Shown here: piece after piece, positions 21,713 through 35,127 of the stretch
Layout of the letters: every line of letters begins with the position of its first letter
Numbering within the stretch: the stretch's first letter is position 1
Origin: Diadema setosum
Lineage: Eukaryota > Echinodermata > Echinoidea > Diadematoida > Diadematidae
DNA length: 64,000 nt
Direction: 5' to 3'
Assembly: GCA_033980235.1 (NCBI GenBank)
Contig: CM067067.1
Coordinates: forward strand, 4,654,289-4,718,288
Translations under genes and position numbers: made by a program
Notes under the pieces: model-generated
What the model was told of the DNA's origin: nothing
Database searches by the model: none
What the model saw: only the letters and a program-made list of their open reading frames with translations

Positions 21713-24112
21713 GTACAGGGACAAAATATCCATTTATCTGTCTAATTCTCATAAAATTTGTGACATAATCATAGCTACTAACCTGCATTGTTATGCCTCC
21801 GCCACGAAGTGGTGCCGGAGGCATTATGTTTTCAGGTTGTCCGTCTGTCCGTCTGTCCGTCCGTCCGTCCGTCCGCTTTCGTTTACGCGATAACTTGAGT
21901 AGTATTTACTGGAATTTTACCAAACTGGTCCAAGTATGAAGTATGATGGGGCAATTATTTGATTAGATTTTGGGGTGAAATCGGCTAAAGGTCAAAGGTC
22001 AAAGGTCAAGGTCAAATCATGAAATTGTATCCGTTTACGCGATAACTCAAGACTGGATGGAGCAAATTTCACCAAACTTTGTTGGAGGATGATGTATGAT
22101 GGGACAATTACTTGATTAGTTTTTCAGTGAAATCGGACAGAGGTCAAAGGTCAAAGATCAAGGTCAAATCCTAAAATTTATCTGTTTACGTGATAACTCA
22201 AAACTGGATGAAGCAGCTTACACCAAACTTGGTCCAAGGATGATGTATGATGGGACAATTAGTTGAGTAGATTTTAGTGACATTGGCAAGAGGTCAAAGG
22301 TCAAAAGGTCATGGTCAAATGCTACAAATGTTGCAATTTCCCCCATATCTATGCAATGCCCAAAGGTATTTTCTTGAAACTTGGTGTGGACATGTACTAC
22401 TGCGTAAAGATTCTCCAGAGAGAGTTTCATGTCATAAGGTCAAAGGTCAAAAGGTCAAAGGTTAGGTGAAAATGTTGCAATATTACTTTTCTCGCAAATG
22501 TTTCAATGTATCTTCGTGGAACTTGGTACATATGCATGTACTGTCTGGCAAGGATTATCTAAGGAATTTAGGGGTCATGGGTCAATACTCAGGGGTCAAA
22601 GGTCAAGGTCAACTACTCAAAATTTACTATTTCCCTCATATACTAGTATATGCAATGCTTGCATTATTAGTTTCAAAACTTAATACATGCATTACCAAAT
22701 GGAGATTCTCCGGGAAATTTCCAGCCAGAAGGTCAAAGTTCAAAGGTTAAGGGTCAAAGGCCAGGTTTCAATGCCCTCCCCCCCCCAAAAAAAAAAAAAA
22801 AAAAAAATCTATTTCGTACCGTCATCACACTCTTTCTTCGTACCTTAGAAATTACTCAATGCATAAACTTCCCCCAAATATGTGTACCTGCACTCTTAGA
22901 AAATTATAGCAAACCCAGTTCAAGACATTTCTGACAAACCTGTCATTTCAATAATTTGCCAGATATGTGAAACTGCCATGGATCACACATTGTGAAGACA
23001 TTGTACTGTACGCCTATTGGGAGAATCATGCATTATGGCAGAGGCATCAGTCGCCATAGCGACATTTCTAGTTTTAAGATATGTAGGCCTAGTATAGTTT
23101 TCTTCATAAAAAATACAAAAATGCTAGTGAAGTTAAAAATATATTTGCTGCATGAAATCTTATTAAGCATGTGTAGCATGTTCAATTTATTCCAATTTTA
23201 ACTACAATCATTCAATTTTGCCTTGAAAAAAATCACTAGTCATTTTTTATATTTTACTTTTGCTGTTTCCTGTGCATCACATTGTATTATGGTTTGCACA
23301 GGTTGGCAAATGCAGTACTTTACATTGTTGCTGCATGAGAGGATTTGCTGAATTGATTATGTGCTCTTTGTTAAACAACAACTTTTCCTTATATTCACAT
23401 GTATACATGCGAAATAAAATTTGTCAGGTGTCAATTTGATGCAACATTTGACGGGAATGATTCTTTACATCAGGGCATCAATGTTAAGAACTTTTCTGAT
23501 TATCTGTTAGTACCAATAGCCATTGAAATACCATTTTTACAATTGGCATCAAACTTTCTATGTATCATATTGAATTATGTTTAGTTAATTGGATACTTAA
23601 ATGTGGCAGGTCATCTTTTTAAAATATCTTGATGCAGCTCTGGTGGTTGTTTGCACTCTTTTGTTATCAGAAGGCAATAGACATTTGTGCATAGCGTATT
23701 TTTGGGACCTTATTGTTTTCCCACCTGTTATTATAGTGTATGTTGCCTCTGAGATAGTGATTGCTATGATCCATCTTCTGTGCTGTATCTTCGAAGCTTC
23801 CAAGAAGACTTAAGAAATCGTCCAAAAATATTAAAACTACAATTCTGTCAATTTACATTAAAGGAGACAATGCACCTTATTTGTGTGAATGGATGTGATA
23901 GCATAATTTGGTCAATGACACAAAACTTAAGACAACATTTTGATCTATTCTAATTCACAAACAAATGGTTTTTTGGTACTAAGCCAACATATTATAGGCA
24001 TATCTGCTTGCATGCATAGTAATCAACTTTTTGTCTATTTACTGATAATGTGTTTATGCTGCAGTTTCAACGACTTGTTTTAACCGAGTTTCAAACTGAA
24101 TTCTCCTTGTAG
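21713..24112 (+). other. INO80D: INO80D intron 8
   Basis: More than half is Helitron-like copy C (21793-23071), including an A run at 22786-22807. The remainder is AT-rich; nothing else recognised. Confidence 0.8.
21793..23071 (+). mobile_element. Helitron2/Helentron-like element, copy C (full length, divergent)
   Basis: It starts ATGCCTCCGCCACGAAGTGG, with GTCCGTC repeats at 21838-21875 and many AGGTCA words. The 3' end reads GGCAGAGGCATCAGTCGCCA, TAGCGA, then CTAG at 23068-23071 before TTTTAAG. The body is longer than copy A (1,279 versus 1,043 bp) and includes a repeated block starting CGTTTACGCGATAACT, so it is a related subfamily. Confidence 0.6.
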
Positions 24113-25082
24113 GAAAGAATGGCGGTTTCCTACCAACCAAGGAAGAGGCAGAGGCTCTTGAGAGGGCGCTATTCCAGGCATCAGAAGAGGTGAATGATGC
24201 CAAGGCCTCGTTGGAGCAACTGTCACACCCAGCTCTTGGCCAGTTTCCTTCCGCCACTCTGCTTTTGGATGATGCAGAGTGTGAGAGTAGCAGCTCGTTG
24301 CCACCCGATGTGACTGAGGCTGCTATCAGTCAGGATAGCTCTGATGGACTCCCAAGTGATCTCCAGCTAGCTGCAAACAGACTCATTGCTGACACAATCA
24401 GGCAAAACTCTAATGATGGGACCCATCACAATGCAATTCAGCCGTCCTCAAATCTCGCCAACTCAGTGCCTTTGAGTAGCCTCACAGCCTCACAGCCCGG
24501 GCAGACCTTCACCCTGCCAAGCACAGCAGTCTACACGAATAGCGTAGCGCAGTTCAATGGAAACATAATGCCCCAGACTCAGACGCTCCTGGCACAGAAT
24601 GCATTGGCCACCACCACCGTGCCAGTTGATCACAACCACCATGAATCGCTGCGGCATACCCTCCTCAACGGCCTAATTGGTGGAAACCAACGTGCAATGC
24701 TGCCCCAGTTCCCCGTCACCCAGTCCATGCCATCACCACACGGACAACAGGTCCCCCACCCCATGCTTTCACCCCAGAGTCCCCAAATTGTCACAACAAC
24801 CTTGCCACAAGCTAGCCCAAACACCACACCAGGAATGAGTCCGAATTCATCTGCGTCAGTTCAGGCCAGCCAGCCCACAGTTCTACCCAGTTTTAGGCAG
24901 ACGTGGAGCAACCTGCCTAACATCCACAATGCCTTACTCCGCAGCAACGCCAACAGTTTGCCCAGCATCAATGGCCTCAACTCAAATGGAGGATTGCAAT
25001 TTGGTACACAGATGACCAGCCCATCAGTGAATACTCAAAAGTTGCCAAGTTTCAATGTCATTGCTCAGAGTCACTTGCAGCA

Positions 25083-25114
<32 letters not shown>

Positions 25115-25233
25115 AGCAGTCTGGCTTTGCACCTGGACTGCCATCACCTCAAGCAAGTACTGGGATACCAACACCACCATACACGGCACCAAATGTCAAC
25201 ATCACACCTACCATCAAGCAACAAGGCACGTGA
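24113..25233 (+). CDS. INO80D: INO80D terminal coding exon 9 with stop
   Basis: The acceptor is CTCCTTGTAG before 24113. It opens KNGGFLPTKEEAEALERALF, the counterpart of human KNGDLLPTTEEAEELERALQ. The rest is a long Ser/Pro/Gln/Asn-rich, probably disordered tail, as in vertebrates. About 14 consecutive Gln codons of mixed CAG/CAA lie at 25078-25119. The tail ends QGT with TGA at 25231-25233. Residues about 657-1030. The FEGKNG...EEAE(A/E)LERAL block is the family's most diagnostic C-terminal motif. Confidence 0.92.
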
Positions 25234-28200
25234 CACTGTCTCTCTTGTCCTAGCGTCCACAAGTGGTTTATTGGTATTTGATAGTATTCAGTAGATGTCA
25301 ATGAAATAGGTGATTTGTGTATTTATGTTCTGTGTTTTGTCTCAAAGTCTATGTATACTTCAGTTTTCAAGTAATCCCACAGTGAAAAGAATTGCTGTGG
25401 TTGAAAAAAAAAAAAGTGTCCCAACCCACCCCACCCCAGTCATATAATGTTTAGAGAGATGAAGAGCTGCAGTCTGTGACTTCTGTACCCAGGCAATAGA
25501 ACTGAAGCACACAGGCTATAATGAAAAGGTGGTTACCTAGTGTGAAGCAAACAAAAAATGACACATGAGAGCACTATTAAAGAATGCTGGACTATAATTC
25601 CTCTACGAAAGCTGATAAAGCACAATCAGTCATATAGAAATGTGCCGCAGCAGTCTGTGTGTTATGTAGGGAAGGCAGCATGTTGGGTTTTTTGGTTTTT
25701 TAGCTCAAGTATTTGTGTGGTCCCCCCAAAATGTACTGTGTCCCAATTCTAGTGTCATGTGGAACAATGCTGTTTGACTTATTCAAGGCCTTGTGTTTTC
25801 TTTTTGTTGCAATGGGGAAATATGCTTATGAAACACACCTTGATGTACTTTCGTTGAATTTTGTCGTGCTTATACAAAGCTTATATTCTTACTTAGCAAA
25901 TGAGATGTACAATGTAATGAAATGGGAGATGATTATATATTGCAGGTAACGTTACAAAACAGCTTGCTGCAATCAGTAGCATATAATTTCAACTTAATCA
26001 AGATTTTATAAGATGTAATGAGTGTAGATATTTGATACTTTCATGTGCAAAGCACTTGAATTTGTTCTGCTTGTGTTGCAGTCTTTGGGGTATTCAAAGT
26101 CATTCAAACACAGACTTTAGCTATAAGACCTTCTTGATATCAGTCATAGGCAGTGTTTAGCTGTGTTGTATTGAGATTGAAAACAAATTTAACAGTTTTG
26201 TTTGGTTGGGCCAGAGTTTCACCATTTCGTAAAGCTAATATGCTATTCCTTATGCATTTTGACAACTTGGATGGAGGGTTATTGTGGTATGGTTGTGGGT
26301 AATGGTCATTGACAGTTACAGTTCAAGTGTCAGAATGTGATGTGTCACCTTCTGTTTGATAAATTGGTACACAAAGTCCAGATCACCTGCTGTCACAGCA
26401 ATCTGCAGGGCTTGTATTGTTGTCTTGCCAATGGGCATATGAAGATTAGGTGGGTGGAGCATTCCAAAAGTCACATGAACTTGTCACACTCATATCCAAG
26501 ATTTAACAGATGATTTTGATAATTCTTTTCTTTGGTGTAGGAGAAAAATATACTGTTGGTCTAATTCATTGTCATCATGGAAAACTTTTAATGACTCTTC
26601 ATTTGGGTGTTTCTCTGCATCAAGGCTAGTTTGGATGATACAGTGTCATGATTAGGTATTTGCAATGCTAGTTGTATTAGTCTACTGACATTCTTCAACA
26701 CAAAGGTTTTTGTCTTGTTCATCTGTTTGCTGGACCAAATTTCATGTGAGATATTTTTTATACAGATATATATATTTTGTGTAGTAATGAAAGTATAGAT
26801 ATTCTGTGCAGTGCAAACAGTTTTTGTGACGACATCCCACAATGAAGCTACAGAATAATTCTTTCATTGCTGAAGTTGTTGCGTTTCTCTTCTTTGACCT
26901 TCACATGAGATCAAGAGGCGACATTTTTTTTTTAATGAATAGAAATAACCTATTTGAATTGAAATCAAATTACCATTGTTTTCTGAGAATTTCACATCTT
27001 TAGTTGTCTTTCAAATAGTGAAGAATATGTTCTGATGAAACCAGGTTTAGAATGGTACAGCTAGAGGCACTCTTGTCTCATGCAACTCCCTCACACAGAA
27101 TTTGTGCATAGAATTGAGAAGTCATAGAGTTAACTAACTACTAAACTATTTTCATTGGCAGTAGGAAATGGCATAGAACAACTGTAGCATCTGTCACACT
27201 CATATGACATGAGAATATTTCTTTTTCGGTCTGATAACTGGTTAAATGCAGAGAAATTACAGTGAATTTATTAGCTGTCTGTTAGATGTTTTCTGTACAC
27301 GTGCATAGCAATGCTGGATTGGTGGTAAAACTAAAAGTTAGCTGTCTGCGATAAATGGAAATAAGAAGAGCCCATATTTATAGATTCTATTATAGAAAAA
27401 ACAAAGTAACTGTGTCAATGAATTCCCTTTTTCCACTATGGCTTGTAGAAAAAGTAGCAATCATGGCAAATAAAGTGACCCCCTTATAATTTTGTTCAGG
27501 ATATGTAATAGTTCTGTTTCTCATGTTGCTGCTTTTTTGTTAAATGACAATTTACCAGATATTAGGAATGTAAGTACCCAATGCATGTATAATCAAGGAG
27601 GTTTAAGACATGGAGTCACAACGGCCTTATTCCCTTTGAACCCTCAGTTGATGCCGCCACACAAAGATATTTGAAGTATGTGCCAAACTGGAGCTGTCCT
27701 ACAGATAGGAAGACAATTGATTTATATCTCAATGAATAATAAACAGCTACTATCTCAGGAAGATATTTCTTTACAATGGTAATGAATTTCTGCCGTCCCT
27801 TCTTATAAAAGATGAGCGGTACATACTGGTACAGACACTGGGATGCACGAATAAAAATTGTGCAAAAATTGATGAAATGAAAATAAAAATGACTTGACAT
27901 CACATGTCTTTACACTAATCTGGCTTACAAGTGAATGAAGAACTATACCTGAAGATTATACCATATCAGTTTCATTTGTTGAAAGTGATCTGAAAAATAA
28001 TAAAATCTGCTTTCCATTGAGGGTACAGTTTCAAAATAGATAAACACTTTTACAATAAACTGCTCAGAATTAAATTTTGCTCATTTTTCTGAACAAGATA
28101 CATTTGGCTTTATATGCTTTATCATTGTGTGAAATTTAATTTCATCTAGTAAATAAACAAGCAGAATATAGCCAACATTATTTCAGCATTCAAAAAGAAT

Positions 28201-31200
28201 CTTCAGATTGCTCAGAAAGACGACAGCATCGAATCCTGATCATCAAATACACAAATGCACAGGTGTGCAGTTCTTTTGTATATCCATAGAAAACTGACAG
28301 CTGTTATGAATAACTACACCCAGTTGGAACTCCATCTCTCTAACCTCCTTGGTATAACCAACATCCCTTGTTGTTAAGTATATTGTAAGTGATAAACAGG
28401 AAATTTAACACACTCTGGACACATTTGTGATTTAAAGGTGAGCTTTGATGTAGCTTTTTAGAGTACCACAATTTGAAAAGGTCTCCTGTAGGAAATATGG
28501 CAGTAGCTACATATCATGCTATGCTGGCTAAGTAGGAAACTTGTAAATGCTATGCACTTAAAGTATTCAGCATTTTGTAACTGTTTTCCAGATCTTATGG
28601 AACTACTCAACCTCTACTGATTCATGTGAATTTTGCCAACTAACTGTTGATTTTAAAAATGTATGTTTGTTTATGTATGCATTTTGGGTGATGTGACAAT
28701 GTCTTTATGGAACTGAGTACAGGTAACTCATACAATTCTCTATGTGTAGATGAAAATATTTCTTGTGAATATTCTCAGGTCTAATTGCATTTGGTACGCC
28801 AATTATACTTGATAATAGTTACCATTGCATTGATAAACTTGATAGTGTTCTGATGTAATGTAGAACAAGTGCAGCAACTTTTAAATGACATCTAAGTAGT
28901 AGCATATGTAAATGATGTTGGTTTCTGACATATACCAGAACTCTCTTCAGTATTGTCTCCAGTTTTTGTGAGAGGAACGTTGATATGAGTAGGTTCTAGG
29001 CCAGGTTGAAGTGGGACATTAGCAAATTGAATAACAGACATATGCAATTACAGAAAAGTATATCTGAAACAAATTTCACTGACTATATTACATGCTATAG
29101 TTTGTTTTTGTTTTGTCACATTATGTACATATGTGTACCAAATGACATGAAAGTGAACATAGCCATTCAGAATCATAAAGTACTCATATTCATACTTATT
29201 TCCTAGTTTGTACTTGGAACTTTTTACCAGCAGCAGAATCCATCTGAAACATAAATATGTGTGAGCAAATTTATGTACTCATTGTGGAAGACACTTTATC
29301 TTTTAAAAAGTGGTCTTAAAATAGGCTGAATTTCGTATGTGAATTGATAAGCATTGATCCAGTCATGTGCATTAGAACCCCTTAAACTTGAGCCTGTCTA
29401 CCTTCTCATTGATGGGGTATGAGGGAGCCCTTCATGAACTCATTCTTATGATGCCACATCACAATATTTGTTGGCCAGAGGATAAGGAAACGGGTGCTAC
29501 ATGTAGGTAGTGATCTATTGTAAATTTGATTTTTGATTTATTCATTCGTTCTTCATTTTTGTGGCCTGGAGACTGTCTTGTTTGCCTTGAAGTAATTGTG
29601 GTCCTGCAAAATAGGGGTGGCATACATGGATTGGTGTCCACAATTCAGACTCATTCACTAAGCTTTACATATACAGTGTAGCTGCAATGTCATTGTTGTA
29701 ACTTATATTGTGCAAATTTAGTAGTACGTGACTACCACTGTACCACATGACTACCATACCCTACTCAGCTGCTTGCCTCATAATAGCAATCAAAGAAAAT
29801 GTGTTTCTGAAGGTATGTATGTGTCAGTTCCATCATATGAAATATATACTGTAGCATAGCTGCACAGTGCCCCCCCTTTTCCTGTCTTCTTTTGGTCATG
29901 TTCAACAGAAACCCTTCACACTAGAGAACTTGGAGAACTCGGGATTTGAAAGACAGTTTAGTGAGTGGTGGAATTTGTGATCAAGAACTGTAGTGACAAT
30001 GAGAAATACAATTCAACCCTTTCCAGGAGACAATATACAGTGCATTTGTGTTACAGGCAGTGACATTTTGACAAGCTGTTAATCTTGCAAGTATCAGTCA
30101 ACATGCAAAAATGAGTCGCAAAAATATGAACACTGCAAAATATTCCAAATACACAGTAATGTTAGTCTCCATCGACCTCCAGGCAGAAAGGTTAAATACA
30201 GATGTCTAGTGTTGAGTGCTAGACAAATCAGAAACCAGCAAACCAGTGCTGATCAACATTATTTCTCTCTAACACAAGGCATCCACTTCAGAATTAATTG
30301 TACGAGTGAGAACACGGAAGATGATTTGCTCTAAAATAGTCTATAGGCAAAATTTTCTTCGAAGATATTCTATGTTAGAAATGTACTTGACTGTTTATAA
30401 AATTGTTATATCTGTGTGTTTATCATGTCTTTGTTTCATTTTTTGTAATATATGTTAATGGAGAATGAGGAAGTGCGGCCCAGTCTGCATTCAGTGTATT
30501 GTGGGATATTTTTTACAAGAGAATAAAAAATACTATTTTGCCACAAACGACGGAGGATGGAAAATATTGTCAACATTAAAATATAATCTGTTTATGGCAG
30601 GTGTACAAATGATTATCCTTTTCAAGAGTTGTTCCTTCAATGATGGTGGATATTATGCTGTTTAGAGAAAATGTGATGGTGTGTGTGTGCATGTGTGATA
30701 TGTGATTTTACCACAAAGTGTTATGTGTGTAAATGTGTGGATTCTTGTTAGATGTCAAATCTGTTGCAACTATCGAACTGTGTATTCTAATTTTCACATT
30801 CCAGATAAGTTGGGTAGCACTGGATTTTCTCTTCAAAAATATTTGGCATCAGTGATATCAAGACAAATATCATAACCCAATAATATTGATGGCATGCATT
30901 TAGCAGGTGGGCATATTCACATTGACTGTAGAGGAAGTGATAGATGAAAAAATATATATATCATCTATTATCTTACATGTCCCCAAAACATTTACTGCTG
31001 TAACTGCTTTTTTATGAAGAAAATCTCAATTTTCTTAGTCTATTTAAGTAGAACTCATGTAAATGAGTATCTGCTTTAATCAATCTCATGGAATCGTTGC
31101 CTACCTGTGATTATTTGATTTTAATGATACACTGAAGTTAAAAAGTAGAGAAAAAGAAAGATTTTGGATCGAAATTAAAATTCAGTGCAAAAAATTCCCA

Positions 31201-32859
31201 CTGTAGGGATTTCCATGAAGGTGTGGCTGTACATATTTTCACCTTGCTAGACGTAAAGGGTGAATAATTTAAAGGGAATAAAACCCCAAATATATGTGGA
31301 TTTAGTGAACAACAATATTTGTAGAACACATCAGTGACAGTTTAAGAAAAATTAGACAAATCTGAAAAGTTATGAAATGTTAAAAGTTAGGTGCTACCAT
31401 GGATAAGAAGACTACTGCAGATCATATGGAAAGGAAGATACAAAGAACATTTTGCAAAATTTCACTTTTTAAATGAAAAGTACACATTTCCTTTACCAAT
31501 TGCTAACATGTTAAGGGTAATAAATGTACTATTTCCCCTGCTTTCTGAAAGAGGCAAGTCCAGTTCTCTTTCATTGTGCTAGAAAAGTGAAAATGATATA
31601 TTAATTGCTTATCTTTATAGGTCCTTTGTATTGTTTTCCATATGTGACATGAACTGTAGTAGTCTTTTCATCCAGTGATCAAGATGGCAGCACCAAAACT
31701 TTAAAAATTCTTAATTTTTGAAGGGATTGTCCAATTTGCCTCAAACTTTCACTTCTGTGTTCTAATCATTACTGCATTCACTCAATCCACATTTAGTTTG
31801 GGTCATTCCCCTTTAACTGATGAGTAACGATATTGCATACACAGGAGGATTTTCACAGAAATGGGACATTGAAAAAATATATGTAGGACTATTATAGCAA
31901 TGTTTCACATGTTTTCAATGAATTTGAAAGGTGACAGCAGCTGGAACCTTACAGACATATCACCTGAGATGACACATATCACTGATACTGTATAAAGTTT
32001 CCCATTGGTTTGTAAATTAAAATTAGAGATTTATGCATTCAGTCAGTAATTAGCAAGTAGAACTTGTCCATGAAAGTCATTATATTGCTAGGTTATTGCA
32101 ATCCCAAATTTTGATCTTATGATACAAGCTAGCTTTTCTGATGATGACTTTAACAACTATAATGTTGTTTCAACATTGCTCTTCTATTTAATAAAACCAG
32201 AGATTGAAACAACCATATGGAGCTACAGCTCAATGAAACAACTAACATTGTAATGAATTGCACCAGATCAACGTACAGCTGGTCTCATTTGGAAAGCAAA
32301 TGCCATGGGCTTGTCATGAGCTGTAGGCCCTTATAACTACAGAATGAATGAATAAATAAGAATTTAAAAAACAAAAAGACCGAAAATACAAAGTCATTTA
32401 AAAGATAATTTGTCTGAAGGGCAATTTAATGCAGTTAAAACAAGGAAAGTCCTACAAGTTTGGTAGGTCACACTTCACAAAAATAATCATAGGCCTACAT
32501 GTATTGCACTATTCAACAAGATTTAGTTTATAGGAGTATAATCATATTCACCTCCCTACTGAAAATTATATATTGTACATTGTACCAGGGAGGTGAGAGG
32601 AAATTATTTCGATTTTGCGCGGGTTGTCACTCACGATGCAAAACACGCCGTCGATTGGCCAATAGTCAACGCACACATGGCAAAGCCCTCAATCCACACA
32701 TCGCGTTGCATGTGGAAGAGGAATAAGAGAAACTGAAAATCACACACACGTACACTGTAGTAAACACATGTGTTTCAGGTACATGCAATGTACACTGTAA
32801 GTCAAATACATTCTGTAACTGTACACTGGTATCGCTACCAGCTAGCTACACTTGATTTC
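25234..32859 (+). other. INO80D 3' UTR and INO80D-MESD intergenic region
   Basis: AT-rich, with no coding exon recognised. Several AATAAA signals (27738, 27999, 28054) could end the INO80D transcript, and I cannot choose among them. A T2/Kolobok-like MITE lies at 31273-31812. The last ~270 bases before 32860 contain the CCAAT-bearing CpG-richer patch that probably belongs to the MESD promoter. Confidence 0.6.
31273..31812. mobile_element. T2/Kolobok-like MITE with TTAA duplications
   Basis: Flanked by TTAA at 31269-31272 and 31813-31816. The left arm AGGGAATAAAACCCCAAATA pairs with the right arm read in reverse, AGGGGAATGACCCAAACTAA. Similarity extends about 80 bases inward (shared ATGTGGATT, TAGAACACA, AGTTT). 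TTAAAGGRR ends are typical of T2-type Kolobok MITEs. 540 bp, non-coding. Confidence 0.75.
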
Positions 32860-32973
32860 CATTAATTTCAGTGATCGACGACCACCGGTATAAACAATAA
32901 ATACATTGTACTAGAATCTACCAGCCTGTACTACGGTAATTTCGTGTTTTTGTCGATTCTGCGGCTAGTTACG
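32860..32973 (+). promoter_or_regulatory. MESD: MESD 5' UTR / proximal promoter region
   Basis: Sequence immediately upstream of the MESD ATG. GATTGGCCAATAG at 32652-32664 contains CCAAT on both strands (ATTGGCCAAT), a plausible NF-Y site about 310 bases upstream, inside a short CpG-richer patch (32605-32710). No TATA box is evident and the start site was not located. Confidence 0.35.
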
Positions 32974-33165
32974 ATGGTTGGATCACGCAAGATACTTGTG
33001 TTTTGCACAGTATTATTGTGCGTCACTGGTTCTTTTGCTGCCGCGAACAAGAAGTCCGAGAAAGAAGGTGGTTCTGAGAAGGAAAATGCAGCTGAGAAGT
33101 GGAAGAAGAAGGACATCCGTGACTACAATGATGCAGACATGGAGAGGTTGTTTATGCAGTGGGAG
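32974..33165 (+). CDS. MESD: MESD coding exon 1 (signal peptide)
   Basis: First exon of the LRP chaperone MESD (mesoderm development; Boca in Drosophila). It works in the ER lumen, helping beta-propeller/EGF modules of LDL-receptor family proteins fold, so it is needed for Wnt co-receptor LRP5/6 maturation. The ATG at 32974 opens MVGSRKILVFCTVLLCVTGS, a basic n-region plus hydrophobic core typical of a signal peptide with cleavage near residue 23. After a Lys/Glu-rich linker comes KDIRDYNDADMERLFMQWE, nearly identical to the vertebrate KDIRDYNDADMARLLEQWE. An in-frame GTG 30 bases upstream was not used because the ATG fits the signal peptide. The donor is GAG/GTGTGT, phase 0. The whole gene has three coding exons and 254 residues, versus 234 in human. 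Confidence 0.95.
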
Positions 33166-33295
33166 GTGTGTAATTTATCAACTTAATACTAATAGCTTGC
33201 GATAAGGCTCACTGTGCATGCATGTAGATATGAGCGTATGTAGGATACTTGTGATAACTCAGCGGCTTCTACTTGTTCTTCCTCCTCCTGGAAGT

Positions 33296-33318
33296 GGGGG
33301 GGGGGGGGGGGGGGGGGG
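33296..33318 (+). repeat. G23 homopolymer
   Basis: Uninterrupted G run in MESD intron 1, followed by AGGGGGGCGG. It can form a G-quadruplex and is also a likely assembly weak point. Confidence 0.9.
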
Positions 33319-34213
33319 AGGGGGGCGGACGTGGGATGGAGGCATTTCATGAAGCATTTTGTCGGATATTTTTTCTGGCAAACTGTTATAAGCTACTGAA
33401 ATCATCGCATCTGATTGGCTGAGAACAAATTTGTCAGAGAAAAATATCTGACACAATGCTTCAACTAGTTCAAGTATACTCTTGTCCTTGACTTCTTCTT
33501 CCTCCTCCTCTTCTTTTTCCCCTTCGGCCCAAGAATCTCTCCCAACCCAGCCCACATCTCATTAATTTGTATTTCATGAAACACTAACAGTTAGCACATG
33601 CCACAGCATATTATTTATCATAATAATTTATCATATTCAACTTATTTCCAGCCAGTGCAGTGGAGGCTAAGTTTCTACAGTAAAAGTATACTAATAGATA
33701 AATTATTGAAATAATGAATGGAAAAAATAAAACTCCCCTTTGGTAAAATGCTGAGCCCTACCGGTAGCACTCTAATTAATCTTGCCTATGAAACTAGGTC
33801 TAGTCACTACATAATAGAGACATCTTCGGTAGAATCGGCAGAAGAAGGAGTGATATGAGCTAGAATGTGGATGGCATGGCATACACCGTGTAGTCAGCAT
33901 AAAGGCTCAATTGCTCTCACTTGGGGCTGTCGACAGCTTTTAGACCAAGTTTTATTAGCTGAGCCACCTGTAGACAGGAAAATCTGTTCAGATGAGTTTT
34001 TTTATTCATTTTTATTTTTTGACATTTACAGCTGTCCTCCATAGACACCCTTTCATCTGTAGAACATATAGAATTCATCCTAAAAAAAAGAAGAAAAAAA
34101 AAAGAAGTTTATTGACAAAAACAATTGTAGGGCCTACCCTGTGCTGACAGACTACTTTGTTTCCATTTTACATGTGCTGGAAAAAAAAAATAGAAGTGTT
34201 TTCTCACTGTTAA

Positions 34214-34606
34214 AGGGCTTAGTTTTGGTTGAGACCTAACTTCAGGTTTATAATATTTTTGGATGAGATAATGAGAAACCTCTCATGAAATATGAAAGAG
34301 CATGTAATTCCAAGAGGGATTCAACGTTTATTTGATGAAAATTGGTTTTAAAATGGCTGAGATATCAAAAAAAAAAAAAAGAGCATTCCTAATAAATAGC
34401 GGGACCCACCTTTTATTAATATTAGGATTGCTTTGTTTTACTTTGTTTTTGGATGTCTCAGCAATTCCAAAACCGATTTGCATACTAATAAACTTTGAAT
34501 TCCTGTTAAAATGTAATGCTCTGTACTATTTCGTAAGTGGTTTCTTGGTATCTCACAAAAAGTTAAAAAGCCCAATTCTCTTCTCCACCAATACTGTACA
34601 ATCCCT
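34214..34606. mobile_element. T2/Kolobok-like snap-back MITE in MESD intron 1
   Basis: TTAA flanks at 34210-34213 and 34607-34610. The left arm begins AGGGCTTAGTTTTGGTTGAG and the right arm, reversed, AGGGATTGTACAGTATTGGT. The two arms align for about 150 bases (shared GAGATA, AGAAACC, GAGCAT, GTTTATT, GGTTTT, GCTGAGA), so the element can fold back along most of its length. Confidence 0.75.
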
Positions 34607-34894
34607 TTAAATCATGAATATTGGTAATAATACAATACAATACAATATGGGTACTTATATAACGCTCTTACAATGAGTGAACATGTATCAATCCTACTTT
34701 CCAGTTTACTAAAAAAATTGCGACAACATCTATTCATGGTTGCGTTGAAGATCATCATTTAAGAAATCTTATATTGATTTCCCTTGGGAAATAAATTCTT
34801 TATTTCATCTGTATCAATGCTTGACGCTCAAATAAATCCCATCTTATTTCTCAATTCATCACAGTATTACGTGCTATGATGCTTGTCTTAACAG

Positions 34895-35127
34895 GAGGAT
34901 GAAGAAAAGGACCCTGATGATCTGATGGAGCATGAACGCCCCGCCCCCAAGATCGACTTTTCCAAGATCAACCCACAGAACCCGGAATCAGTCCTGAAGC
35001 TCAGCAAAAAGGGCAAAACAGTCATGATGTTTGTCACAGTCTCTGGGAATCCCCCTCAGGAGGAGAGTGAGACCATCACTCAGAGATGGCAAGATGAGCT
35101 GTTCCAGGCCAATTACCAACTTCAAAG
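34895..35127 (+). CDS. MESD: MESD coding exon 2 (core chaperone domain)
   Basis: The acceptor is GTCTTAACAG before 34895 and the donor is CAAAG/GTATAC after 35127. It encodes residues 65-142, including DFSKINPQNPESVLKLSKKG and the core motif KGKTVMMFVTVSGNPP, which aligns with the vertebrate KGKTLMMFVTVSGSP. It ends WQDELFQANYQLQR (human WQGSLFNANYDVQR). This is the folded ferredoxin-like core of MESD. Confidence 0.96.

Larger units (their letters stand above)
33166..34894 (+). other. MESD: MESD intron 1
   Basis: Contains a G23 run (33296-33318) with further G blocks, and a T2/Kolobok-like MITE (34214-34606). No exon recognised. Confidence 0.8.

Noticed and set aside
24630..24827. Minus-strand open frame over INO80D exon 9
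   Set aside because: Antisense shadow of the Pro/Gln-rich tail.
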